Part shown: positions 1 through 9,677 of the stretch, in pieces
How positions within the stretch are numbered: the first letter of the stretch is position 1
Layout of the letters: every line of letters begins with the position of its first letter
Assembly (NCBI GenBank): GCA_008828725.1
Contig: MEHQ01001245.1
Coordinates: 1 to 64,000, forward strand
Reading direction: 5' to 3'
Origin: Saccharina japonica
Taxonomy: Eukaryota > Sar > Phaeophyceae > Laminariales > Laminariaceae
DNA: 64,000 nucleotides
Program-made: the position numbers and the translations under genes
The notes under the pieces: generated by a model
What the model saw: only the letters and a program-made list of their open reading frames with translations
What the model was told of the DNA's origin: nothing
Database searches by the model: none

Positions 1-621
1 AATATCTCCTCATTATGAAGAGCATCTATTGATGCTTCGAAGGGCTGCGCCCTTCTCAGCATCAATATCTCCTCATTATGAAGCTGTGCACCATAGACCG
101 CGGAGCTATATTACACCGCGGAGCTATATTACATCCACCACCCCCACCTGCCACCTCAAATGTTTGGGCTATTTATAGTCGCAGTACGTATATATGTATA
201 TATATAGAGCAAAAGAATATTCCCAGTAAATTCTATTTCTTCTACAATGTGGAGTACCCAGCTCGTTTTGTAGGTACGTAAGAAGAAGTGTCGCCAATCA
301 GATGAATGCAGCGATACATCGTAGTATGAATCGTAGCCCTCGGTACACACCTGGTTCGGTGCGTAGTTGTGACCAGCACGTGATAGCGCATTGCAGCAGA
401 GTCAGAGCTACAAATCCAACGTGTGTTATAGACTAGTTTAAAATTTTGCGAAGGTGTGTTTATCGCGATTATATCGTGATTGCAAGGCGCGATTTAGAAC
501 ACTGCTGCTGCACACACTGAAATTCGCGGAACGTTTAATTACTTCTGATAAAGTTGAAAAGTATTCACGATGCCCTTCAACGCAGGGAAAAACTGTAAAT
601 GAATTGTAATATATTGTGGTA
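1..621. other. no gene seen; short direct repeats
   Basis: I see no gene here. A 20-bp sequence at 1-20 recurs at 64-83, and a CCGCGGAGCTATATTACA-like stretch occurs twice between about 100 and 135. The rest is AT-rich with scattered GTAC-type short palindromes, which recur through the whole window. Confidence 0.5.
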
Positions 622-790
622 CAGGACACCTAATGAGAAGCAGGAAATCTGGTCCAGGCTGGATTTCGTATTAAATTTTCTGGAAGCGTGCTTTCAACAC
701 TAATTTCCAGATAACGACTCCTAAATTTCTTATTCACTTATAAATCTTAGGCTGGCTTTCTTATTCGCCTGTTTAATATTGCGCGTCCTG
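622..790. mobile_element. small TIR element, CAGGAC family, copy 1
   Basis: A 169-bp element starts CAGGACACC and ends GCGTCCTG, and is flanked on both sides by TA. Its left part shares a long block with the 1539-1711 copy in reverse orientation (GGAAATCTGGTCCAGGCTGG at about 640). It has no coding capacity, so it is a MITE. The TA flanks suggest a Tc1/mariner-type origin, but the superfamily is not certain. Confidence 0.6.
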
Positions 791-1538
791 TACTGCTGTA
801 CTCGTATACCTCGTACCTGGTACGAGTATTATACGTACGAAGTATACGAGTATATCAGAGAATGTGTTTAATATCGTATCATGATCTTGCGCTGGTATAC
901 CTATTGATTCAATCGTCACTAAAAACCGCGTTTTGCCTTCTTCGTGCTGACGCAGACACGACACTAACTACTACTGCCTGTGCCTAGAGACACGCAAGCT
1001 CTCCCGAAGCTGAACAGTCGCCGTGGGCGTTGTTAGCAATAGCCACCCCAGCTATCTAAACCGTGGAAGGAGGGTCGTCGGTCTCCCAGAGCGGGGCAGA
1101 GAGAGAGAGAGAGAGGTGGGTGCGCTGTTACAGCAGTATATCAAATTCACGATATCACTGCTGCTGTCGCTACTACTACCAGTACTACTGCTGTACTTAC
1201 GCATGAACTGCTGCTACTGTGGGTGGCTGTTCTTTGTACGAGTACGAGTAGGAGGGTATTGCTTGTTCGTCTCAAGGCGGTCAGCATCGTTCGCCTTCGT
1301 GGAGTTTGTTGACAGGCACACTACACTCTGTAATACGACATAACTTTCTCTGCTGCTTTCTGTGCCCGCCACAGGGGTGTGGGCATGTTAGCACCGTAAA
1401 TTAGACCGACGCACACGATACAGCGTGCCGGGTATGTATTCTGAGACGGGCTACTACTGCGTGCCCATAGCGTTTGACCATCATAGATGGCCACAATAGC
1501 AGTGAGGGAGTGCTCCTTCTACAGGAAGTACAGTAGTA
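791..1538. other. no gene seen
   Basis: Nothing is recognised here. There is a short GA microsatellite near 1098-1116 and CTGCTG/GTAC-rich DNA. Short open frames look like chance. Confidence 0.4.
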
Positions 1539-1711
1539 CAGGACACCTACTACGAAACAGCCTCATCAGAAAGCCACCCTGATATTCAGAGGAAAACAAT
1601 AAAATTCTGGAGTTGTTATCTTGAAATTAGTGTTGAAAGCACCGTACTCTCTCGAATAAAAAATCCAGCCTGGACCAGATTTCCTGTTTAATATTAATAT
1701 TAGGTGGCCTG
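1539..1711. mobile_element. small TIR element, CAGGAC family, copy 2
   Basis: A 173-bp element starts CAGGACACC and ends GGTGGCCTG, with TA before it. It is inverted relative to the copy at 622-790: CCAGCCTGGACCAGATTTCC near 1670 is the reverse complement of the block near 640. There is no open frame of note. Confidence 0.6.
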
Positions 1712-1747
1712 CACGCCTGCACTGCTGTACGCGACATAGATAACAAT

Positions 1748-1930
1748 TTGCAAATGTGTGTGTGTGTTCTTCACATTAAACCTTCCTTTCTACCCGTCGA
1801 CATCCAGCACACCCAGTGTCCGTGCCGATTCATCATCCTAAAAAGGTACCAGTTCTTCTGTGGTCACAAAACTACGACACAGAGATACTACGCTCAGTGC
1901 AGTAAGCAGAGCAGACAACGCAAAGATGAG
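1748..1930 (+). repeat. dispersed repeat D1, copy 1
   Basis: About 100 bp here (for example TTCTACCCGTCGACATCC) reappears as a reverse complement at 62981-63070. The distal part (CATCCTAAAAA followed by GTGGTCACAAA) resembles 39050-39130 and its duplicate at 44695-44775. It carries no coding signature and is probably a fragment of an unclassified transposon. Confidence 0.55.
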
Positions 1931-2820
1931 CTTCGACTCCTCGAGCTCACAGCTAGCTGTTGTTTTTTTTTTATTTTAGTAGATAACAATTTGATAATCA
2001 TTAATTTGGCTGAGACTTTGGGCAAAACTGGGAATGATACCTCTATAAATTGTAGTGAAATATGGTGTGGAGTGTGGAACACACACAGTCCAATATACGA
2101 ACTCGAGTCTGGCCAAAAACAAGAGATTTTCTTAGCATCTGTCGCGTACGTACTGTATACGAATACTGTATACTACTCGCTGTATTATACGAGGTGATTC
2201 CATCAACAAGCACACTATTCTATATTCGCGCAAAAAAACAGCGAATGCGCAGAAGAACCTGTCTACACGCAGCTTACTCTCTACGTGGTGACCGTATCGA
2301 CGAGGAAAACCTGAAAAAGAGTCAGTCATCGAAGCCTGCTACGAATTTACTATTTATTGCGTCCGAGGCGTACAGAACAGTAGTTCGTAGTTCGTAGTTC
2401 GTAGTTCACGACATACAGGGGGACTAATTGTTTTCGTCCTCCTCCCGGAGACGTTATTGCGTAGGGATTCCAGCTGTCCATGGGAAACTCAATATCGATA
2501 CCGGTATTGTTTACAATAGGACTATTAATGCTACTCGTATTGCTTGCTGTAAACTTATACGAAGTACCAGTATAAAACAACGTGCATTGAGCAAGTTTGG
2601 AAGCCTTGCCGTAACACATACTCTTCTTCCCGGAAATTCCTTTTGGGTGGATTTAGAGAGTTGGGAGACCACATTTTGCATGTGGTCGGGAGACCACAGT
2701 TGGCATGGTCGTGTGTTATGGCTCAATAATTCTGGATTGTTTTTTCACGTGCAAACCGCTTGGTGGCGGGTGGACTACGACACCCTATCCTACAAAATGC
2801 AATCTGAAACTCAACTATTA
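1931..2820. other. no gene seen
   Basis: There is no recognisable gene. It contains a T-run near 1965 and a small GTAGTTC tandem near 2380-2405. Overlapping short frames on both strands have no family features. Confidence 0.4.
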
Positions 2821-2831
2821 CACCTGTGTTG

Positions 2832-3164
2832 AGTCGCCTTTACCGCAATTCTGAATTATTATATAGGATACAGTATAGAAATCGGGGACTTGGTTGTGGC
2901 CCGCGTGTGGTTCCAGTGTTATGATACCGAAAATTTAGAAAAACGCCGAAAACACCACTTTAGACCCTAACCCTAACCCTAACCCTAACCCTAACCCCAA
3001 CCCCGTCCCCGCCCCGACCCTTAAGAGCTTTGTCTCGAAAAAATCAGGCGTTTTTTTTTTGTTTGAAAAATTGGTCGACCACACTAAAAGGTATATAATA
3101 AAATATTCCCCGATTTCCATACTTTATCCTAGATAATAATTCAGTGGTGCGGTAAAGGCTACAG
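2832..3164. mobile_element. Mutator-like MITE carrying telomere-type repeats
   Basis: A 333-bp element is flanked by an exact 9-bp duplication CCTGTGTTG (2823-2831 and 3165-3173). Its ends are long imperfect inverted repeats of about 55 bp: the left has GCCTTTACCGCA, CTGAATTATTAT and GAAATCGGGGA, and the right has the complement of each in order. Long TIRs with a 9-bp duplication are typical of Mutator-like elements. The loop between the arms holds the CCCTAA array at 2967-2998. Confidence 0.7.
2967..2998. repeat. interstitial (CCCTAA)n telomere-type repeat
   Basis: Five perfect CCCTAA units are followed by degenerate CCCCAACCCC and CCCCGTCCCCGCCCC. The tract lies inside a small TIR element, far from either end of the window, so it is interstitial and not a chromosome end here. 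Confidence 0.85.
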
Positions 3165-3623
3165 CCTGTGTTGCAGTGCCCACAAAATGAAATCGTTTTT
3201 TGGCCATTTTCCTGCCAAAAAATCGAAACCTGGAAGCACCACCGCTCTATTTTTTTGTACGATATCCCGCAATTCCGCTCTAACTCCAGCCTCACAGCTA
3301 ATCCGAAAGTGCGCCACCCTGCTATGGGCTCTTTGGTGCTCTCACTACAGTGTGGCAGAACGGCAGCAGTTTTCGTGACCTCTAACCACCGCGACAAAGT
3401 CGCTGAAGTTTGAAAGTGTGGTTCCAGGACATTGGATTTGTTATTTCGCATACTATGGCCAAGTTATTTTTTGTAGCTGCAGCCATGGTGAGCAGTACTC
3501 ACGTACGTACGAATATTGGAAAAAAATATCGACGCTCGTAACTTTTTTGTGTCGCAGCTCTTCAACTCTAAAACACAGTGTTTTTTTAGTCCACATTTCT
3601 TTGTTTTTGCAGGTACGTCTCAA

Positions 3624-4503
3624 CACCTGTGTTGCTCTCCCCACAAAAAAACTTCGATTCTGGCTCTATGTATTTCAGCCTAACGTCTGGAAGAACCTCT
3701 ACCACTGTATTTTTTCCCATAGGACATTTCGTAGTTCTGCTCTAGCTCCAGCCTCACAGCTAATCAAAAAGTCCACCACCCTGCGATGGGCTCTTTGGTG
3801 CTCTCACTACTGTGTGGCAAAGCGGCAGCAGTTTTCGCGTTCTCTACGAACAGCGACTACGTCGCTGAAGTTTGAAAATGTGGTTCCAGGCGGTTGAATT
3901 ACGCCGCTTTTTCAAATGGCGACGACTTCCGTTGGTGCATGTTTTCGAGAACTCGTACACGTACGTACAGCATCACATTTCGTGCGTACGACCTCGTACT
4001 CTAAATCTGGTACGGTTTGTCGTTTTTTTGCTGTTTTTGAAGGCACACTACAAAGGTCGGTTGCGGCCGCTGTTGTGCTAATCCGAAAGTCCACCACCCT
4101 GCTTATTCTTCCTTGGGTCTATGCAGGCATATAGGAGGAGTTCTGGGCGATTTCATGTTGGTCTAGCACAGCGACTACTTCGTTGAACATCGCGTTATCG
4201 AGCGGCGCGACTACCTAGCGGCTCGAGCTGCGAAATCGCTTTCAGCAACAGCGGACGTGAATTCTCGAGATCTACAAATCTCATCGCCAATGTAGCTTCA
4301 GTTTTGTCTACACCCAGTACCACTTGGGCTTGGGCCTTGATGCTGAGGCTCTCCGGTGCCTCGGTAGGGAGAACACAGGGACAACGATGAGCGTTTCCAA
4401 TTGCCTTGTGAGGGGCTGATTTTGACCAAATGCCGGTTTCAATAATATTAGGCGTTATGGAAATACATCATTTTGGTGATTTGTAGGGAGAGCAACACAG
4501 GTG
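3624..4503. mobile_element. TIR element with 4-bp target duplication (inner copy)
   Basis: An 880-bp element has termini CACCTGTGTTGCTCTCC and its inverted partner GGAGAGCAACACAGGTG, and TCAA on both sides. It is the same family as the 2821-4978 element in which it sits. There is no transposase frame. Interior sequence near 3720-3900 resembles 3240-3430 (the CAGCCTCACAGCTAAT block), so the outer and inner copies share internal sequence. Confidence 0.65.
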
Positions 4504-4978
4504 TCAAGCCGATTGCGGCGTCGATGATATTAATCAAAAAGTGCGCCACCCTGGTATACCTTCCCTGGCTGTATACACAAGCACACGTTCAATCTTGGGC
4601 GATTTCGTTAAAGTTTACCACCGCGACAGTGCCCGTGAAAATTGCCTAAACTGGCGGCGCGACTGCTGGAGCTTACGTACCGGCTGTGCAAGGATAAAAT
4701 TGCGTGGCCGCGGTGCATCAAATTTCTCCAATTCTAGAACGACAAAGGCCAAACCAATTACATAGCAGGCTATATCGTGACTTGGTTAAGCTCGTCCGGG
4801 CGTGGTGTGTCATCGGGAGGGTTCAGTGGGGAGCACGGCGCCAGTGAACGAGCGCAGACTGCTGCATGTCCCAAAGCAATTGTGAGGGGCTGGTTTTTGC
4901 AAAATCCCGGTTTCAATAATAATTGACGTTATTGGCTGGAACCTCCTTATCGGTTTTGTGGGCACTGCAACACAGGTG

Positions 4979-5512
4979 ATTAATATTATCTGTATACGAA
5001 CGGTCAACTCCTAGGCTACCCCGTTCTTATCCCTCTGTTTCGTACTTCTCTACGAACCCCCCCCCCCACACATTTTACACCAGGCCAGGCTAACCCCGCT
5101 AACCCGCCCCTGATTCGGCCCGCTTCATTTTCCAGCGGGGGCACCTTACACTCACGCCATGAGGCCAGCCTGATACCACCAACGCTGGTATATGTATTGG
5201 TTTGCGAGGGCAGTGGAAACCGCCTCTGCGCCCTCCCCTGCCTTCCTCGCATATATACATACGTCATCTTAGCCCGACACTTCCATCTTCCTGCACGTTG
5301 AATTTGCAACTCCGAGCAAATATGTCGGGAGACAGCACTTTCAACCCTTGATAGACAGCGCCAAGGCAAACGCCTTGACACACAGCCTTGACAGCAAAAA
5401 ACAGGGAAAACTACCTAAAAATCCCCGCTTTAAAAACAAATCCTGACAATAATTTATAAACTGATATTATTGTGCTCTCCTGTTTTTTTCCCGGCATTTT
5501 GCTACATTTCCG
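4979..5512. other. no gene seen
   Basis: This stretch is moderately GC-rich, with a C-run near 5058. No gene, RNA or element boundary is recognised. Confidence 0.4.
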
Positions 5513-6185
5513 AGTCCGATCTATAGAAAATATTGGATTAGAACTGCAGATTATCGATTATTTGAAATAAGCTCATATCCAACGAGTATAAGGGCCCGTT
5601 TTAACGAAGAAGAAAAAAATCAATTTGAAAAAAAAAATCAAATCCGCCTTTCATTGGTCAACACACGCACCAGCACTAAAGGTTAGGATCTTGGGGCATA
5701 ATATTTGGTGCTGGTGCGTGTGTTGACCAATGAACAGCGAATTTTAATTCTTTTTTTTTCCAAATTGGATTTATTTTATACTCGTTAATTCGGGCCCTAA
5801 GGCAACACACGCACCAGCACCAAAAATTATGCCCCAAGATCCTAATCTTTGGTGCTGGTGCGTGTGTTGACCAATGAAAAGCGTATTTGAATTTTATTTT
5901 TTCCAAATTGAATTTATTTTGTACTCGTTAATATGGGCCCTAATAGCTGCAAAAAATACTAAAATATAGGGGTTTCCACATATACATGTTGGGAGGCTTT
6001 TTCTGTTGGGGACATATGTCTAGACAGCCAGATCTGCCTTGAAAGACAGCCTTGACCACACATACTAGGAGGCTTTTTCTGCCAGAGGGTTAGGCGACAT
6101 ATGGCTAGACAGCTGGAATTGCCATGACAGACAGCCTTGAGAGACAAACAGCTTGACACTGACGACATGTCTCCCGACATCTTTG
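5513..6185. repeat. dispersed repeat R2, copy 1 (interrupted)
   Basis: The segments 5513-5591 and 5944-6185 match 22801-23013. Shared blocks include CGATCTA.AGAAAAT, AACTGCAGA and GGGGTTTCCACATATA, plus the motif around GGGGACATATGTCTAGACAG and the end block TGTCTCCCGACATCTTTG. A 349-bp MITE splits this copy, and the other copy is continuous at that point. The distal half here contains an extra internal duplication (GGAGGCTTTTTCTG twice). Confidence 0.65.
5592..5940. mobile_element. PIF/Harbinger-like MITE 1
   Basis: A 349-bp element is flanked by TAA on both sides (5589-5591 and 5941-5943). Termini are GGGCCCGTTTTAACGA and the inverted GGGCCCATATTAACGA. Inside are two hairpins built from CAACACACGCACCAGCAC and its complement (about 5660-5735 and 5804-5872). 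The paralogous copy at 22880 lacks the element, which supports the boundaries. A TAA duplication and GGGCC-type ends are typical of PIF/Harbinger MITEs. Confidence 0.75.
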
Positions 6186-7955
6186 ACTCTGAGAGGCCTT
6201 ACGCAGCTAACTGGGTGCCCCCCCCCCGGCTCTTTACGGGTGCAGTGCGAAGTGCATGGGATATTTACGACTGCTTCCTACGATCAACCTTCACGCCGCG
6301 ACCGCTTCCTCCGTACTATTAATAGTACGTACAAACTTTCCATCCGGATGACGTGCCCCAGACGCGCCAATCCCGTTTGAGGTGTATGTAGCAACAGTAT
6401 ATGTGTACGTATACACTACACGAGGGATAGAATGTATCTCTCCACCCCAATGCCAAATCGGCTATATACATCTGGATACAGCAGGTCATCCGAGCGAAAT
6501 AGGAACTGTACGTACAAGGTGTGGTAGTCGTAGATGTCCCTATTAACGCCCATCTAAGCATTGATGGGCGCGGTGCGGTCGTGAGATGGAATTATGCTAG
6601 AAGACACCGAAGGAACCACGTGGACGCTAGGACAACCAGCTTGCGCATGCGATTCAAAATATCATACTGCTGTACACAATGTTACTCTTCGGGAATGTGG
6701 TTGACTTGGAATCCTGGGGGTATCGCAAGCTGAAAAGAAGAACACAGCAGACGTTCGTTCCTCGTACCAACTACTTGTACATAGCCATCGAGCAAGGACA
6801 AATAACGTTAAAAAATACTCTTGAAAGCCATTTAGTGAGGACAAACAACGCTTTCATTGGTTGCCAAATTTTGTTTTGATTTTCGATCGCTTCGGAAGGT
6901 GTGACGTGCAAGCGAGCTGTAGAACGCTAACTCTGATCTACTAAATGCCTAAACCATTCCTACAGTTCAAGCGGTTCAAGTGGTGTCTTTGGTTCTCGGT
7001 TGCGTTATCAATCCGTTGAATCTTGAAGCAAAGCGCGGACGACACCACATTTTGAACTTAATCTTCCAAAAATCGTGTTCCATCTAGGCCCGCTTGTCTA
7101 CATGCACACTCTTGATTAGTGGTACTCTGTTTAAGTATCGAAGATGATATAAATTGAAGATATTGGCCCTATTTGAAACAGGTCCCAGCTCGTACTTTCT
7201 TAGCTCACGAAATGCTAAGTCGACGAATTTCTTCCTAGCATTGCGCACAGGCCTTCAACCAGAATGTCCTCTTCTCTCGAAGAAAGGCTACAGATTGGCA
7301 GCACGCAGATGACTCAATTTTCCTCTTCGCCGTGTACACCGCGAGAAAGGTGGGCGAGGATGACGTCGCCATGTTACGCGGTCGATACTTTTTTTCCTCC
7401 CGCCCAAACCCTAATCTTATTTTTATGTCACGTATCCAATGGTATACCATGCCCTAAAACAATGTAAATACCGCCTGTACTCGTGTAGTACCACCACACA
7501 ATATATCGAATATATACGCATGTAGGATAAAATATGGATTGTGTTGAAAAAACGTAGGTACGTGTGAGTTTGATATCTGATATCTGATATCTGACATTGT
7601 TTTGCTTTCTTCACGTTTCAATTTCTGCTCGTTTTGCTGGATTTCTAATCGACAAACCTCAGGCACTTGGTCTCACTTGGTATACATACGTACGTATGGT
7701 GCTACTGCTCATACCGCATAATATCACACGTGCTGGGATCGTTTCGACCGTAGAATGCGGAAGTGGAAAGTAAGATGCGGTGTGAGACATGCGACGTTTT
7801 GGCGTGCTTGATCCATAGGATTCAGATGTCGTTCTGTTGTTGTCTATCATCACATCTTATACGCTGCACCTCAACTCGTAGGAGGTTGCGCCCTTAGCGA
7901 GCATCTGGAAATGCCGTGGCCGCAAGTTGCGCCCCCTCTCCCCCTCGGTACGTAC
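6186..7955. other. no gene seen
   Basis: Nothing is recognised over about 1.8 kb. A triple GATATCT repeat lies near 7573-7592. Short frames on both strands lack conserved features, and no splice-consistent coding block could be built. Confidence 0.4.
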
Positions 7956-7959
7956 CTTT

Positions 7960-8180
7960 ACTTTTTTCTCGCATAGGGTTCACCGGCATTCCCTTCTACT
8001 CGTCAAGTTTCATCGAATTTCGTTAACCCACGCTCCCCGCGCTTTCGGCTAAGCAATGTTTATGCAAATCAAACGTCCCCACGGGTTTATTCACGGGTTT
8101 GTGCACACTGTGAGACTCGAACCCACAAAATATACTTTAGTAGGCCCGAGAACAGCCCACCAAGCCACAACGGGGGCACC
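7960..8180 (-). mobile_element. tRNA-derived SINE, copy 1
   Basis: The head reads on the minus strand from about 8180. It has a Pol III A-box-like TGGCTTGGTGGG and a B-box GGTTCGAGTCTC. It is followed by the body shared with the other copies (AAAGCGCG..GAGCGTGGGTTA and AAATTCGATGAA..CGACGAG, then CTATGCGAGAAAA). The 3' tail is missing. Confidence 0.65.
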
Positions 8181-9677
8181 TGCTGTTCTTCATTGTTTGC
8201 CGAGTGTTGCCGGACAGGGCTCGTTCACCTGATTTGTGGTAATCCCGGAATACGAGGAATAGTATGTCATGTGTGGTCTATCGGGAATGTCATGTGTCTC
8301 ATGGTTATTCCAATACCAGGAGATGTTTTGGGATGTTGTTTTAACACGCTAGACTTTACCGTATCCCTGGCTGTAACCCTAACCGTGCGAAACACACAAC
8401 TTTCATGCACGACAGGTCAAATATAGTTTGATGATTGTATACACGCGGCCGTTGAGGTGATATAGCATTAGGCGGCTCGCACGCTCGCTCGAAATGCGTA
8501 TTTGTCTGCATGAAAACATGTTATGATATAACCGACCATTAGGGGTGATAGGGTAACTTGTACCCACCCCGCTCTGCGCAGCGGTTTATTTCCACTAGCA
8601 ATGAGCACAGCATCGTTTTCCGCTGCTATTGGTGCCCACGCCACACCCGCGGTCGAATTCAAGGGGTTCGGATTTGCTCTGGTGATTACGTAGCATGATA
8701 TACCAGGACGGCCAATGACACTTATTCGCTGCTGTATGGAAGGTTTTACAAACTTTAAAGTGGTGTCGTGCAGATGTTCATTTTTCATAGACATTACATG
8801 TGCATTTTGTCTTCGCGGTGCATGCATTGGCGTCTGTTTGCAGCTCGGCGAATGCAGATAAACGCTGTCAAAAACGGAACAACAACGCGAAACGTAAGAC
8901 TGGTTGGCCTAACAATGCCGTCGCTAACTTGAGTCCACATTGGAGCTCCTTCTTGAGCTCTCTGCGAGCGTACCCACCCCCGGCTTTCTGAACTCGTTAT
9001 TCCCTACCCAAACAATTGACAAGGTGAGAAAAGGCGCCCGCGCTTGGAGACGGAGCGTCGACAGAGCCGCACTACGATTGTTGTCTCATTATATACAGCG
9101 CCATCGCTACTGTGGGAATCGACGTCAACCCAAACGTTCGGGCACGCAGGCAGCCATGGTGGAAACAGAAGAAGGAAGAAATCGGAGAAGCGCAGCCGCT
9201 CTGCGTCGAGTGTTGGGGCTGGTGAAGGCGCTCTATTCCAAGGAGCCGAGGCAAAGTGAGGGGTGCCGAGACTGGTCGGCTTAAAGTAGTAGCACGCATA
9301 ATATAGTAGTTCGTCCCGCGCTAGTACTACGGAAGCAAATCAGATACACGATAGACTGGTTAATTGGGCTCGCGATGGTAGCATCATAGGTAGGCAAACG
9401 CGTACTTCATGAAAAATGTATTTTCCGCTCAGGCAGTTTACGCGGGACCAAGCAGATTATTCGAAAAGCAAAAAACTGAAGCATATAGACAATATTAACG
9501 GTCGAGTACGACGTGCTACGCTCCGGTAAAAGTTGCTGGTGTCGCCATACGTTTCGGTAGCCAACAGCGGCACAATGGATTGTCGTATGCAGTCATCTTC
9601 ATTTCCCGAAAACAGAAATAACGACATGCCTACTAATCCATAAATGAATTCCTCTGTCGCAGAATTAACCACTTAGA
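8181..9677. other. upstream of the FNIP gene; no gene seen
   Basis: No gene is recognised, and no clear TATA element stands before the FNIP gene. The in-frame stop closest upstream of its start is at 9666-9668. Confidence 0.4.

Larger units (their letters stand above)
2821..4978. mobile_element. TIR element with 4-bp target duplication (outer of a nested set)
   Basis: The left end is CACCTGTGTTG and the right end is the reverse complement CAACACAGGTG. Both flanks are ATTA. A 333-bp insert (2832-3164) interrupts the left terminus. With that insert and its duplicated 9 bp removed, the left end reads CACCTGTGTTGCAGTGCCCA, which matches the inverted right end over more than 20 bp. A smaller relative is nested at 3624-4503. 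No transposase is visible, so it is non-autonomous. A 4-bp duplication fits Sola or an unclassified superfamily; this assignment is inference. Confidence 0.65.

Noticed and set aside
2967-2998. True chromosome end
   Set aside because: Only about five units, lying inside a small transposon with sequence continuing on both sides.
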